The notes under the pieces were generated by a model. The model did not search any database. It saw only the letters and a list, made by a program, of their open reading frames with translations, and was not told the origin of the DNA. 64,000 nucleotides of DNA from NCBI RefSeq assembly GCF_000682755.1, contig NZ_AWFF01000013.1, positions 52,784 through 116,783 of the forward strand. The letters run 5' to 3'. Both the position numbers and the translations under genes were made by a program. This document shows positions 1-9,928 of the stretch, one piece after another (the first letter of the stretch is position 1; the number at the start of each line of letters is the position of its first letter). The stretch is from Hyphomonas beringensis (GTDB lineage: Bacteria; Pseudomonadota; Alphaproteobacteria; Caulobacterales; Hyphomonadaceae).

Positions 1-770
1 CCCGCCCCTGCTCTTAATCCGGCCCGGGCTGCCAGCCTGGCCGCACCCGTTGCATGCGCAGGCCCGCTAACCACCGCCAGATGGCCACGCTGATGCTTAT
101 GTGTGCTCTGACCTGGCTGCGGCAGTCTCTTCCCCCACAGAAGAGGACTGTTCTCCAGAAGGCGAGATTTCACCGGCACACCAATGTCGGCGACAAACAC
201 GCCGCCACAATATGCAGCAGCCGGCAGCAGGACGTGCGCTGGCCTCAAAGCCGCAAAAGTGATCGTGCCCTCAGCGCGAAAGCATGGCCCAAGCGGCTCG
301 GCCGTGAAACCATCGATACCAGAGGGTACATCAATCGAGACAACCCTGCCCCCACGCTGAGACAATGCAGCAACGGTGCCCTCGAGGGCACGGGACAAGC
401 CGCCGCCAAACAGCGCATCCAGAACGATATCATGGGGGGCCTCCAGCGCGTCCTCCAGTGGTCTGATGTCCTTCTCCCAGAGAGCCGCTGCCTTAGCTGC
501 GTCGCCTTTCAGATCCTCCCGAGGAACAAGACAGAAGACATCGACATCCCGCCAAAGCTTTGCGAGCTGGCTGGCCGCGACAAAGCCGTCACCACCATTT
601 CCACCCGGTCCACATAGAACCTGAATACGGCCTTCGGGCCAGTTGGCATGAAGGAATTCCGCAACGGCATTTCCCGCGCGCTGCATCAATTCAAAACTAT
701 CGAGCCCGCCAGAGAATAAGGCCTGCTCGGCGTCACGCATTTCCTGCGGTGTAAGTATCGGTCTGCCCAT
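1..770 (-). CDS. nnrE/nnrD: Bifunctional NAD(P)HX epimerase / ADP-dependent NAD(P)HX dehydratase, 3' end cut off by the window edge
   Basis: Repairs hydrated NAD(P)H: the N-terminal YjeF_N domain epimerises R- and S-NAD(P)HX and the C-terminal kinase-like domain dehydrates it using ADP. I translated this frame by hand; it reads open from ATG at 770 through base 1. Residues 54-62 read GPGGNGGDG, the YjeF_N nucleotide/K+ loop, and 145-154 read SIDVPSGIDG, another family signature. From about residue 225 (KHQRGHLAVVSG) the sequence enters the NnrD domain, which is lost at the edge. The SixA-like gene upstream ends 9 bases before this start, so the two are probably co-transcribed. Its position beside glnB is common in alphaproteobacteria. 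Confidence 0.9.
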   Translation of the reverse strand, partial: MGRPILTPQEMRDAEQALFSGGLDSFELMQRAGNAVAEFLHANWPEGRIQVLCGPGGNGGDGFVAASQLAKLWRDVDVFCLVPREDLKGDAAKAAALWEKDIRPLEDALEAPHDIVLDALFGGGLSRALEGTVAALSQRGGRVVSIDVPSGIDGFTAEPLGPCFRAEGTITFAALRPAHVLLPAAAYCGGVFVADIGVPVKSRLLENSPLLWGKRLPQPGQSTHKHQRGHLAVVSGPAHATGAARLAARAGLRAGA

Positions 771-779
771 AGGGCGATC

Positions 780-1319
780 TCATAGCACGCGGGTTGCGGA
801 TTCGCTGCCCAGTTCCTTGACTTTCAACAGCCCGTTTTCGCGCACCAATTGGGTGACCGAGCAATGACCAGGCCGAAACACGATTGTCTTGGCATCATTT
901 CTGAGTGCACTCACGATCGCATTGATGGCTACGAAGTGAGAGAAAACCACGGTCCCGTCTTCAGCCTTCGCTAGACGTGCCATCATTCGGTCACGCCAGG
1001 GCAAGTGTTCGCTGCCTTCTGCAGCCCATGTCCCATCCATGTATCTCTTCAGCCAGGTTACACGATCGGTGACATAGCTCGGTGTATCGATCTCAGAGAC
1101 CTCTTCCACGACGGGAGCTGTCACGCCCAAGGCACGCTCAAAGGGCTGCGCTGTTTCGCGGCAACGTTGCATCGGACTGGTAATGGCCTGAGTCGCGCCG
1201 AGCGTTTGCAATTGTTCTGCAACAGCTTCGGCCTGTTTGCGCCCGAGTTCACTCAAGCCCGGATCGGGATGGTTCCCCCATGCTGCGGCAGCTTCTCCGT
1301 GGCGAACAAGAAAGATCAT
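780..1319 (-). CDS. SixA-like histidine phosphatase (phosphoglycerate-mutase superfamily)
   Basis: A small (179 aa) histidine phosphatase. The phosphohistidine motif RHGE is at residues 6-9, the second conserved arginine is near R52 (SPMQRCRET) and the second catalytic histidine is H128 (FSHF). This compact architecture is the SixA/branch-1 type; the substrate cannot be told from sequence. An upstream ATG in the same frame at 1376 would add 19 residues, but the ATG at 1319 has an AGGGG sequence about seven bases upstream and puts RHG at the usual N-terminal position, so I chose it. It lies directly upstream of nnrE/nnrD with a 9-base gap. Confidence 0.85.
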   Translation of the reverse strand: MIFLVRHGEAAAAWGNHPDPGLSELGRKQAEAVAEQLQTLGATQAITSPMQRCRETAQPFERALGVTAPVVEEVSEIDTPSYVTDRVTWLKRYMDGTWAAEGSEHLPWRDRMMARLAKAEDGTVVFSHFVAINAIVSALRNDAKTIVFRPGHCSVTQLVRENGLLKVKELGSESATRVL

Positions 1320-1453
1320 TACTGAGCCCCTGGCTAGTGTGACTTTAACGTGTCCCGACCAGAATTGGTCGGGCATTATCTGCTGCCTGCAGGAGATGCG
1401 CCTTTCCTACGCACACGTCACCTCTAGACGACGTGGCTGCATCGCCCCAGGCG

Positions 1454-1470
1454 TGCACCGACACGATGCA
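1454..1470. promoter_or_regulatory. NtrC-like binding site (upstream copy)
   Basis: The sequence TGCACCGACACGATGCA matches the known NtrC consensus TGCACC-N5-GGTGCA at all fixed positions but one. The dyad extends one base on each side (GTGCA at 1453-1457, TGCAC at 1467-1471). It lies about 320 bases upstream of glnB, a normal enhancer distance. Binding is inferred. Confidence 0.5.
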
Positions 1471-1642
1471 CACGAAACCATGGTCTGGGCAGACCCTCTC
1501 CACGCAAACAGAGCAATGAAGAAAGCCCCAGAGCAGATACCTGAAACCTGTGAGTTACGCTGTATATACTGCAAAGCGCAGTCCGCGCACCCCCGAAAAT
1601 GACGCGCATGTCACGGAATACGTGATAGCCCCGCGCAGTCGG

Positions 1643-1659
1643 CGCACAAAAAACGTGCA
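1643..1659. promoter_or_regulatory. NtrC-like binding site (proximal copy)
   Basis: GCAC at 1644-1647 and GTGC at 1655-1658 are exactly seven bases apart, as in the core of the NtrC consensus. The site is about 130 bases upstream of glnB and overlaps the second direct repeat. With the copy at 1454 it suggests nitrogen control of glnB-glnA. Confidence 0.5.
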
Positions 1660-1702
1660 GTAAAGTCCAAAAAGCAACCAGCAGTCCGTCAGCTACCGTT
1701 AA

Positions 1703-2125
<423 letters not shown>

Positions 2126-2186
2126 CACCGGCGTCCTGTAACAAGGTTACCCATGAATTCTGATTTTTACTGGAGGGCAAATTCCA

Positions 2187-3590
2187 ATGGCTGAGAACCT
2201 AATGAAGCTGATGAAAGACGAAGACGTACAATACGTCGATCTCCGCTTCACCGATCCACGTGGCAAGATGCAACACGTGTCATTCCACAAGGACATGGTT
2301 GAGGATGATTTCTTCACCGAGGGCCAAATGTTCGATGGCTCCTCGGTTGCTGGCTGGAAAGCCATCAACGAGTCCGACATGGTCCTGATGCCGGACACCA
2401 GCACAGCCATGATCGATCCATTCTTCCAGCAGACCACGCTGGCAGTGATGTGCGATATTCTCGATCCGATTTCCGGCCAGGCCTACAATCGTGACCCGCG
2501 CACGACCGCAAAAAAGGCAGAAGCCTATGTGAAGTCCAGCGGCGTTGGCGACACCGTGTTCTTTGGTCCTGAAGCCGAATTCTTCGTCTTTGACGATGTG
2601 CGTTGGTCCACTGAGCCGCACAAAACCGGCTACAGCTTTGACTCGACTGAGCTGCCGATCAATACGGGCAAAGAGTACCCGATGGGAAATATGGGGCACC
2701 GCCCTGGTCCAAAAGGCGGCTACTTCCCAGTACCTCCGGTAGATTCCGAACAGGACATGCGTTCCGAGATGCTGTCCGTCATGGCCGATATCGGCCTGGA
2801 ACCGGAAAAGCATCACCACGAAGTGGCGCCTGCACAGCACGAGCTTGGCCTGAAGTTCTCCACGCTCACCACGATGGCGGACCGTCTGCAGCTGTATAAA
2901 TATGTGATCCACAATGTGGCCGCATCCTACGGCAAGACGGCAACCTTCATGCCGAAACCGATGTTTGCGGACAACGGCTCCGGTATGCACGTTCACCAGT
3001 CCATCTGGTCTGGCGGCAAGCCGCTCTTCGCTGGCGATCAGTATGCCGGTCTGTCCGAGCAGTGCCTGTTCTATATCGGCGGTATCATCAAGCACGCACG
3101 TGCTCTGAACGCTCTGACGAACCCGTCGACCAACAGCTACAAGCGCCTGGTTCCGGGCTATGAAGCTCCGGTCATGCTGGCCTACTCTGCCCGCAACCGG
3201 TCTGCCTCCATCCGTATTCCTTTCGGCTCCAACCCGAAAGCAAAACGGATCGAGACCCGCTTCCCGGACCCGACCGCCAACCCGTATCTCGCCTTCGCAG
3301 CCCTGCTCATGGCTGGCCTCGACGGCATCGAGAACAAGATCCATCCGGGCGACGCGATGGACAAAGACCTGTACGATCTGCCGCCTGAAGAGGCGAAATC
3401 GATCCCGCAAGTTTGCGGTTCACTGCGAGAAGCGCTTGCAGCGCTCGACGCAGACCGTAAGTTCCTTACCAAGGGCGGCGTGTTCGATGACGACCAGATC
3501 GATGCATATATCGAACTGAAAATGGAAGAGAACATGCGCTATGAGCTCCACCCTCACCCGGTGGAATTCGACATGTACTACAAGGTCTAG
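2187..3590 (+). CDS. glnA: Glutamine synthetase type I
   Basis: ATP-dependent ligation of ammonia to glutamate, the entry point of nitrogen assimilation; the active enzyme is a dodecamer in the cytoplasm. The 467-residue length matches GSI-beta. Visible are the N-terminal DGSS motif, the ATP and metal-binding region with FFGPEAEFF and MHVHQS, and the adenylylation site Y396 in [10 protein letters not shown], so activity should be controlled by GlnE as well as by transcription. A GGAGG ribosome site precedes the ATG. It lies 61 bases downstream of glnB, and a strong hairpin terminator follows at 3620. Confidence 0.98.
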   Translation: MAENLMKLMKDEDVQYVDLRFTDPRGKMQHVSFHKDMVEDDFFTEGQMFDGSSVAGWKAINESDMVLMPDTSTAMIDPFFQQTTLAVMCDILDPISGQAYNRDPRTTAKKAEAYVKSSGVGDTVFFGPEAEFFVFDDVRWSTEPHKTGYSFDSTELPINTGKEYPMGNMGHRPGPKGGYFPVPPVDSEQDMRSEMLSVMADIGLEPEKHHHEVAPAQHELGLKFSTLTTMADRLQLYKYVIHNVAASYGKTATFMPKPMFADNGSGMHVHQSIWSGGKPLFAGDQYAGLSEQCLFYIGGIIKHARALNALTNPSTNSYKRLVPGYEAPVMLAYSARNRSASIRIPFGSNPKAKRIETRFPDPTANPYLAFAALLMAGLDGIENKIHPGDAMDKDLYDLPPEEAKSIPQVCGSLREALAALDADRKFLTKGGVFDDDQIDAYIELKMEENMRYELHPHPVEFDMYYKV

Positions 3591-3619
3591 GGGCCTTATC
3601 TCTCTCCCTTAATCCTTGT

Positions 3620-3654
3620 AGAGGCCGGTATCGAAAGATACCGGCCTCTTCTTT
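3620..3654 (+). terminator. Rho-independent terminator of glnB-glnA
   Basis: A perfect 13-base stem (3620-3632 with 3637-3649) closes a GAAA tetraloop and is followed by TCTTT, 30 bases after the glnA stop. Confidence 0.9.
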
Positions 3655-3719
3655 ATCCAAAACTGAAAAGCGGAATTGATGACCGACGCCCCAGCGGCGA
3701 ACGTCTCTCCTGTCTGCGC

Positions 3720-3762
3720 AAACAAAAACGCCCCGGTCGATCTGACCGGGGCGTTTTTGTTT
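3720..3762 (-). terminator. Terminator of clpX, symmetrical and probably bidirectional
   Basis: A long stem (3720-3738 with 3744-3762) contains CGCCCCGGTC/GACCGGGGCG with A-runs on one side and T-runs on the other. It is 24 bases past the clpX stop and can act on both strands, backing up the glnA terminator. Confidence 0.9.
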
Positions 3763-3785
3763 TGGCTTGTTTGTGCCTGAAAGGA

Positions 3786-5048
3786 TCAGCCAGCTTCTGG
3801 TTGGCTCTTCTTGGCATGTACGTAAAGCGGCTCAGCATTGCCTTCGACGACTTCGCCATTGATGACGACTTCCTCGACACCGCGCAGATTTGGCAGTTCG
3901 AACATCGTGTCGAGCAGAATGCCCTCCATGATCGACCGCAGACCACGTGCACCGGTCTTCCGCTTGATGGCACGGCGAGCAACAGCCGTCAGCGCCTCAG
4001 GTGTGAAGTTCAGTTCGACATTCTCCATATCGAACAGGCGCTGATACTGCTTGAGCAGAGCATTCTTCGGCTCGGTCAGGATCTTGATGAGCGCTTTCTC
4101 GTCGAGATCTTCCAGGGTTGCGATCACCGGCAGACGGCCGATGAATTCCGGGATCAGGCCGAAACGCTGAAGGTCTTCCGGTTCCGTGTTGCGCAGGATT
4201 TCACCCACGCCGCGATCTTCGGAATTCTTGATAGAAGCCCCAAAGCCAATCGATGCGCTCTCACCACGAGACGAGATGATCTTGTCCAGGCCCGCAAAAG
4301 CGCCGCCACAGATAAAGAGAATGTTGGTTGTGTCGACCTGCAGGAACTCCTGCTGCGGGTGCTTGCGGCCACCTTGTGGAGGCACAGCCGCAACCGTGCC
4401 CTCCATGATTTTCAGAAGCGCCTGCTGCACGCCCTCACCCGACACATCACGCGTGATGGACGGATTGTCGGATTTGCGGGAAATCTTGTCGATCTCATCG
4501 ATATAGACGATGCCGCGCTGCGCACGCTCGACATTGTAGTCAGCGGCCTGAAGCAGCTTCAGGACGATGTTTTCAACGTCTTCCCCGACATAACCGGCTT
4601 CGGTCAGTGTCGTGGCATCTGCCATCGTGAAAGGCACGTCGAGAATACGAGCAAGCGTTTGCGCAAGAAGCGTCTTGCCGCAGCCTGTCGGACCGACCAG
4701 CAGGATATTGGACTTGGAAAGCTCAACCCCGTCTGTTTTCCCGGCGTGGGACAGACGCTTGTAATGGTTATGCACAGCAACCGAGAGAATGCGCTTGGCG
4801 TGAACCTGACCGATGACGTAATCGTCAAGCACATCGCAGATCTCCTGCGGCGTGGGGACCCCTTCGCGAGACCGGACCATTGAGGTCTTGTTCTCTTCGC
4901 GAATGATATCCATGCAAAGTTCTACGCATTCATCGCAGATGAACACCGTCGGGCCGGCAATCAGCTTTTTCACTTCATGCTGGCTTTTTCCACAGAAGGA
5001 GCAATAAAGCGTGTTCTTGGAATCGCCTGAGCCGTTTTGTTTGGTCAT
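3786..5048 (-). CDS. clpX: ATP-dependent Clp protease ATP-binding subunit ClpX
   Basis: Hexameric AAA+ unfoldase that feeds tagged proteins into ClpP. The 420-residue protein has the N-terminal C4 zinc-binding domain (C16, C19, C38, C41), Walker A GPTGCGKT at 119-126 and Walker B IVYIDEID; the pore loop region GYVGEDVE is also intact. In alphaproteobacteria ClpXP drives cell-cycle proteolysis (CtrA and others in Caulobacter), but no such target can be seen here. clpP is directly upstream on the same strand with a 126-base spacer, so clpX may have its own promoter as well as read-through. A strong terminator follows. Confidence 0.98.
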   Translation of the reverse strand: MTKQNGSGDSKNTLYCSFCGKSQHEVKKLIAGPTVFICDECVELCMDIIREENKTSMVRSREGVPTPQEICDVLDDYVIGQVHAKRILSVAVHNHYKRLSHAGKTDGVELSKSNILLVGPTGCGKTLLAQTLARILDVPFTMADATTLTEAGYVGEDVENIVLKLLQAADYNVERAQRGIVYIDEIDKISRKSDNPSITRDVSGEGVQQALLKIMEGTVAAVPPQGGRKHPQQEFLQVDTTNILFICGGAFAGLDKIISSRGESASIGFGASIKNSEDRGVGEILRNTEPEDLQRFGLIPEFIGRLPVIATLEDLDEKALIKILTEPKNALLKQYQRLFDMENVELNFTPEALTAVARRAIKRKTGARGLRSIMEGILLDTMFELPNLRGVEEVVINGEVVEGNAEPLYVHAKKSQPEAG

Positions 5049-5174
5049 GCCGTCCTCAATGCCGGGTAAGCCTTAATTTCGTCTTTAAAGACGTCCCACC
5101 CGTTTACTAACAAGACAATAAGTTTCTGAGCCTGCACTGCAAGAGGCAGGCCATTTTTGTGCGAGGGATGCACC

Positions 5175-5816
5175 CTATTTGTCATCCTCGGCTGTCCGGC
5201 GCTCAAAAACCTTGTCCACAATGCCGAATTCCTGGGCTTCTTCAGCCGTCAGGAAGGTGTCACGATCCAGCTTGCGCTCGATTACATCATATTCTTGGCC
5301 GGTGTGGCGCACATAGATGTTGTTGAGACGACGCTTAAGATCAATAATTTCCTCGGCATGGCGCTCAATATCGGTCGCAACCCCCTGATATCCGCCAGAG
5401 GGCTGGTGCAGCATGACGCGCGCATTCGGAAGCGCGATACGCATGTCTTTTTCACCTGCAGCAAGGAGAAGCGATCCCATGGACGCAGCCTGACCGATAC
5501 ATACGGTCGAAATTGGGCAACGGATGTACTGCATTGTGTCATAGATCGCGAGACCGGAGGAAACATATCCGCCCGGGCTGTTGATATACATCGCGATGTC
5601 TTTTTTCGGGTTTTCTGATTCGAGGAACAGAAGCTGGGACGTGATCAGCGCTGCCATGCTGTCATCAATTCCGCCGGTGACAAAAATGATGCGCTCTTTC
5701 AGGAGGCGGGAGAAGATGTCGAATGCCCGCTCGCCACGGCTCGTCTGCTCCACAACCATTGGAACCAGGTTTAGAGCTGTCTGATAGGAAGTCATCATGA
5801 ATCGGGCCTTGCTCAT
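5175..5816 (-). CDS. clpP: ATP-dependent Clp protease proteolytic subunit
   Basis: Serine protease that forms the two stacked heptamer rings of ClpP. The catalytic triad is visible: S112 in GQAASMGS, H137 in VMLHQPSGG and D186 in LDRDTFL. The length of 213 residues is usual, with a short N-terminal propeptide. It is the first gene of the clpP-clpX pair. The 94 bases upstream separate it from a lipoprotein hydrolase gene on the same strand and must hold its promoter, which I could not assign. Confidence 0.98.
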   Translation of the reverse strand: MSKARFMMTSYQTALNLVPMVVEQTSRGERAFDIFSRLLKERIIFVTGGIDDSMAALITSQLLFLESENPKKDIAMYINSPGGYVSSGLAIYDTMQYIRCPISTVCIGQAASMGSLLLAAGEKDMRIALPNARVMLHQPSGGYQGVATDIERHAEEIIDLKRRLNNIYVRHTGQEYDVIERKLDRDTFLTAEEAQEFGIVDKVFERRTAEDDK

Positions 5817-5910
5817 CTATAGCGGGAATCTCTACCGGGCAGGAGTGGCAGAATGAAGTATATTTGTCCACGCATCTGTCACCGCAAGAGGTAAAGCGCT
5901 GTGGAAACTG

Positions 5911-6987
5911 CTAGCGAAACGGCCATTCAGGCGAATGGCTGGGTAGATCGCCCGCCGGATTGACCATGAAGGCAAGGTAATCGGCATTTACCGTCTCTGC
6001 CTGCAAATCGCGTGTCAGCATGTGATAGCCATCTTCGTAATAAACTGTCCTGACATGATCCGGCAGCTCTTTTGCGGTCCGCTTAACGCCCTTAGGGGGC
6101 ACGACATAGTCATTAGCGCCATAGGATAGCAGAACAGGCAGCTTTGGCGGCAGGTCTTGAACACTCTGGTGCGCCGACTCCATGAGAGAGACCAGGCCAT
6201 AGACCTGATCAATCCTGTTCTCAGTCAGCATCAAAGGGTCTTCCGAGGCTCTGCGGAGCATCTCGATATTATCAGATGGCTCAATATGGACGAAACGTGC
6301 TGGAGGACGCACGATCCATCCTGGCCGCGCATGGGCCGATGCCCACAGGCTGGCCCTGTAGAGGAAATTCATCGCCCCCCATCCGCGCAAGCCCGGACCA
6401 GAAGCAATCAATCTGTCTGCATCTGGCGGATTGTCAGAACCAAAGGCTGAGAGCGCTACGGACCCGCCCATGGATATGCCAATAACGGCAATCGTTGCAT
6501 CTGGATGACTCTTGCGAGCCAAGGCCGTAGCTGTGCGAAGATCCTGGCGCATGACCTCTTCATCGGGCCAGACACCGCGCTCAGGCGACCTGCCAAAACC
6601 TCTCTGGTCATAAGCATAAGTCGTCACGCCCTGCTCGGCCCAATATGGCGCCGCTATATGGAACGCATTGGCATAATCATTCATGCCATGAAGACCGATG
6701 ACGACATATTCAGGCTGATCTGTTCCCTCTGCAGGCCAGACCGTCAGGCCCAGGCGGGCACAATCGAAAGAAACAAATGTGCTCTCTTCCGGCAGGAATA
6801 CGGGCTCAGGCGGTTTCATTGGACTCAATCTTGTTTGCGTGACGGGGGTGGCACAGCCTGACAGCAGGAATGCGAGAGACCATAGGATCAGTACTCCAAC
6901 GCCAATCGAACTGATCCGCGCAGTTCGGATATAATGCCTGTTTCGAACCATGGATGGTGGCGCTTCAGCCAAGACGTGTTCCTCCAT
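5911..6987 (-). CDS. Alpha/beta hydrolase lipoprotein (lysophospholipase / monoacylglycerol-lipase like)
   Basis: A serine hydrolase of the Hydrolase_4 (PldB/monoacylglycerol lipase) type. The nucleophile elbow GISMGG places the serine at S172; the acid and histidine are likely in SYGANDYVVPP and DGYHML. The N-terminus has a hydrophobic segment (about 27-44) ending in a lipobox LLSGC with C45, so the protein is probably an envelope lipoprotein. The ATG at 6987 gives a 12-residue lead before a second possible start (MVRNRH, 6951); neither has a clear ribosome site, so the start is uncertain. The substrate is unknown; lysophospholipids or monoacylglycerols are guesses from the family. Confidence 0.8.
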   Translation of the reverse strand: MEEHVLAEAPPSMVRNRHYIRTARISSIGVGVLILWSLAFLLSGCATPVTQTRLSPMKPPEPVFLPEESTFVSFDCARLGLTVWPAEGTDQPEYVVIGLHGMNDYANAFHIAAPYWAEQGVTTYAYDQRGFGRSPERGVWPDEEVMRQDLRTATALARKSHPDATIAVIGISMGGSVALSAFGSDNPPDADRLIASGPGLRGWGAMNFLYRASLWASAHARPGWIVRPPARFVHIEPSDNIEMLRRASEDPLMLTENRIDQVYGLVSLMESAHQSVQDLPPKLPVLLSYGANDYVVPPKGVKRTAKELPDHVRTVYYEDGYHMLTRDLQAETVNADYLAFMVNPAGDLPSHSPEWPFR

Positions 6988-7124
6988 CTCGGAAACGGCA
7001 GGACAAAAATATGCTCGTCTGCCCGATCTATCCAGTTACTGTCAGTTGCGGTCATGGTTTTAAAGCTCTCTTGCCATAGGTAACAATTTGGAGATGAAAT
7101 CGATCCGTCCAAGGGAAAGTTGCC

Positions 7125-8027
7125 ATGTCATCACCCATCACACGCATAATTGAACCCCGTAGCCGGGATCTGGGCGGCAGCTTCAGGGTGCGACGTGTTC
7201 TGCCCTTCCATGCGCAACGCACCGTCGGGCCTTTCGTCTTTTTCGACCATTTTGGACCCGTGGATTATGCCCCGGGCGAGGGCTTTGATGTAAACCCTCA
7301 CCCGCATATCGGCCTGTCGACGGTCACTTACCTGTTCGATGGCGCCATACGCCATCAGGACTCTCTCGGCACAGACGTCGTAATCAGGCCCGGCGCCATG
7401 AACTGGATGACCGCTGGGCATGGCATTGTCCATTCCGAGCATACACCGGAAGAGCTTCGCACACAGGGCCAGAGCATGCATGGCCTGCAAACCTGGGTCG
7501 CGCTGCCAGATGGAGAGGAAGATTGCGAGCCATCCTTTGAGCATCACGCCGCAGACAGCCTTCCGGAATTCGAGATATCAGGCGCGCGCATACGCGTGCT
7601 GGCCGGCGAAGCATGGGGAAAGGCGTCCCCTGTAAAATTCCCCTCGCCCATTCTCTACGTTGCCCTGGAAACCGAGAGCGTGGCTGAACTTACCTTATCC
7701 TCTGAACTCGCTGAGGAGCGCGCGCTCTATCTTGTGTGCGGTTCGGCCAATGTGGCGGGAGAATTTACGGATGCCGGCGTCATGCTGGTCTTGGAGAGCG
7801 GCGTGGATGTTGCCATCAAGCTCAGCCCTGGCACCAAAGGCGTCATCTGTGGCGGCGCAAAGCTGCCCGGGAAGAAACGGATCGAATGGAATTTGGTCTC
7901 CAGCAGCCAGGAAAAGATCGATCAGGCCAAGATTGACTGGACCGCAGCTGTACAGGCCGGTGGCAATCTCCGCTTCCCAGCTGTGCCAGGCGATGAAAAC
8001 CCATGGATCCCCCTGCCCGGTAATTGA
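7125..8027 (+). CDS. Pirin family protein
   Basis: Two-cupin, iron-binding protein of 300 residues. The N-terminal cupin metal ligands are conserved: H59 and H61 in NPHPHIG, then H103 and E105 in IVHSEHTP. Bacterial pirins include quercetin dioxygenases and redox-sensing regulators; the substrate here cannot be assigned. A GGGAAAG sequence precedes the ATG. It is transcribed divergently from the lipoprotein hydrolase (137-base gap) and is followed by an M28 peptidase gene after 101 bases, so it need not belong to an operon. Confidence 0.9.
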   Translation: MSSPITRIIEPRSRDLGGSFRVRRVLPFHAQRTVGPFVFFDHFGPVDYAPGEGFDVNPHPHIGLSTVTYLFDGAIRHQDSLGTDVVIRPGAMNWMTAGHGIVHSEHTPEELRTQGQSMHGLQTWVALPDGEEDCEPSFEHHAADSLPEFEISGARIRVLAGEAWGKASPVKFPSPILYVALETESVAELTLSSELAEERALYLVCGSANVAGEFTDAGVMLVLESGVDVAIKLSPGTKGVICGGAKLPGKKRIEWNLVSSSQEKIDQAKIDWTAAVQAGGNLRFPAVPGDENPWIPLPGN

Positions 8028-8128
8028 TGCAGCCAGATCTCAGCTTGGCAGAACCACCCAACTTGCTGTCTTCAGGCACCCGTGCCACACAATTCGCAAA
8101 TTGAATTCAGTCCCGAAAGCGACTCGTT

Positions 8129-9871
8129 ATGAAGAAATATCTGATTTCAGCATCCCTGATCGTTCTGGCTGCCTGTGGCGCCGAAAAAAACGAAGCCCCG
8201 GAACCGCAAGCCGAAGCGGACGCCGTGGAAGAGACTGCCCTGCTGATGCCCCTGCCAACTGACACGACAACGGACATCACCTCTAAAGACCTGGCGGTCC
8301 GTATTGAGACACTTGCCGATGATACGTTTGAAGGCCGCGGGCCAGGCACGGAAACCGGCGAAGCGGCCGCAGACTGGGTCGCAGCGGAGATGAAACGCAT
8401 CGGCCTGCAGCCTGGCGGTGAAGACGGCACCTATTTCCAGACCGTCAAAATGGTCAATCAGACTGTGGATCTATCTGCGTCCAACCTGACCTTTACCGCT
8501 CCGGATGGCACCGAAATGCCCATGGAACCCAAAAAGGACGCTGTCTTCTGGACGAAACGCCAGAATACGGATCACATATCCTTTGATCCGACGGATGTTG
8601 TGTTCGTCGGCTATGGCGCTGTCGCCCCGGAATATGACTGGAATGATTACGGAGATCAGGACCTTAGCGGCAAGACCGTCATCATCCTTGTGAATGATCC
8701 GGGCTTTGCTACGGGCGATCCGGATCTCTTCAAAGGCAAGGCCATGACGTATTATGGCCGCTGGACGTATAAATTCGAGGAAGCCGCCCGTCAGGGCGTT
8801 ACTGCAGCCATCATCATTCATGAAACCGAACCTGCCGCCTACGGATGGGATGTCGTGACAGGATCATGGTCTGGCGCACAATCCGACCTGGTACGTTCGA
8901 ATGGCGGCGAAGACCGCGCAGCGCTAGAAGGTTGGATAACGCGGGACGCGGCTGAAAAGCTGTTCGCCACTGCCGGGCTTGACCTGGAAGAGATGAAGCA
9001 GGCCGCCAAGACCCCTGGCTTCAAACCGGTGCCTCTGGAGGGCATGAAGGCAAGTGGTGAGATCACGCAGACGATCGAACAACTTGAAAGTCGTAACGTC
9101 ATCGGCATGCTGCCCGGCAAGACTACGCCGGACGAATATATGCTGTACACGGCGCACTGGGACCATCTGGGCAAAAAGCCGGAACAAAAAACAGGCGCGC
9201 CGGGCGAAGACTTCTACGCGGACCAGATTTTCAACGGCGCTGTAGACAACGCAACCGGCACCGCGGCGCTACTGGAAATCGCTGAAGCCATGGCCGCACA
9301 AGACCTGGACCGGTCGGCTATCTTTGCAGCCGTGACACTTGAAGAGTCCGGACTGCTGGGGTCCGCCTATTTCGCCGAACACCCCACGGTGCCGCTCAAC
9401 GAAATTGTCGCCGGTATCAATATGGATGGCGCCCTGCCAATCGGTCGCACGAAAGACATGGTCGTTATCGGCTATGGCGCATCCGAACTGGAAGACATGC
9501 TGAAGGATGTGCTGGCAACACAGGACCGCGTCATCAAACCGGACTCCAAACCCGAAGCAGGATACTTCTATCGCTCTGACCACATATCTCTGGCCAAAAA
9601 AGGCGTACCCATGCTGTACGCGGATGGCGGCGAAGACAAGCGGGATGGCGGGATTGCCGCCGGCAAAGCGGCCGCAGCGGTCTATACAGCAGAGCGCTAT
9701 CACAAGCCGATGGATGAGTATTCTGAGGACTGGGATCTGGAAGGTTTCAAGGAAGACGTTCAGGCCTTTTATGACGTTGGCACACAAATCGCCCAATCCG
9801 ATGAATGGCCAACCTGGTATCCTGGCAACGAATTCGAAGCAGTTCGCAAGGAAAGCCTAAGTAAAAAATAA
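8129..9871 (+). CDS. M28 family metallopeptidase, lipoprotein
   Basis: Zinc aminopeptidase-like exopeptidase of 580 residues. The signal peptide ends in a lipobox LAAC (about residue 16), so the protein is probably anchored in the periplasm. A PA-like insert (about 140-290) precedes the catalytic domain. Likely di-zinc ligands are H343 and D345 in HWDHLG, D373 in VDNATG, the pair E405-E406 in LEESGLLGS, and H485 in SDHIS, all in the family order. It probably trims peptides outside the cytoplasm; specificity is unknown. Confidence 0.9.
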   Translation: MKKYLISASLIVLAACGAEKNEAPEPQAEADAVEETALLMPLPTDTTTDITSKDLAVRIETLADDTFEGRGPGTETGEAAADWVAAEMKRIGLQPGGEDGTYFQTVKMVNQTVDLSASNLTFTAPDGTEMPMEPKKDAVFWTKRQNTDHISFDPTDVVFVGYGAVAPEYDWNDYGDQDLSGKTVIILVNDPGFATGDPDLFKGKAMTYYGRWTYKFEEAARQGVTAAIIIHETEPAAYGWDVVTGSWSGAQSDLVRSNGGEDRAALEGWITRDAAEKLFATAGLDLEEMKQAAKTPGFKPVPLEGMKASGEITQTIEQLESRNVIGMLPGKTTPDEYMLYTAHWDHLGKKPEQKTGAPGEDFYADQIFNGAVDNATGTAALLEIAEAMAAQDLDRSAIFAAVTLEESGLLGSAYFAEHPTVPLNEIVAGINMDGALPIGRTKDMVVIGYGASELEDMLKDVLATQDRVIKPDSKPEAGYFYRSDHISLAKKGVPMLYADGGEDKRDGGIAAGKAAAAVYTAERYHKPMDEYSEDWDLEGFKEDVQAFYDVGTQIAQSDEWPTWYPGNEFEAVRKESLSKK

Positions 9872-9928
9872 GTCTCGAGTCCTTTCAAACAATATCAAGA
9901 AACCGTTGCGACCAGACAGGAAGACAGG

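Noticed and set aside
54..617. Long open frame on the plus strand near the left edge
   Set aside because: It is antisense to the well-supported nnrE/nnrD frame and encodes no recognisable domain.
2280..3410. 376-residue frame antisense to glnA
   Set aside because: A shadow of the highly biased glnA codons; no recognisable motif.
3762..4883. 373-residue frame antisense to clpX
   Set aside because: A shadow; clpX has full catalytic motifs.
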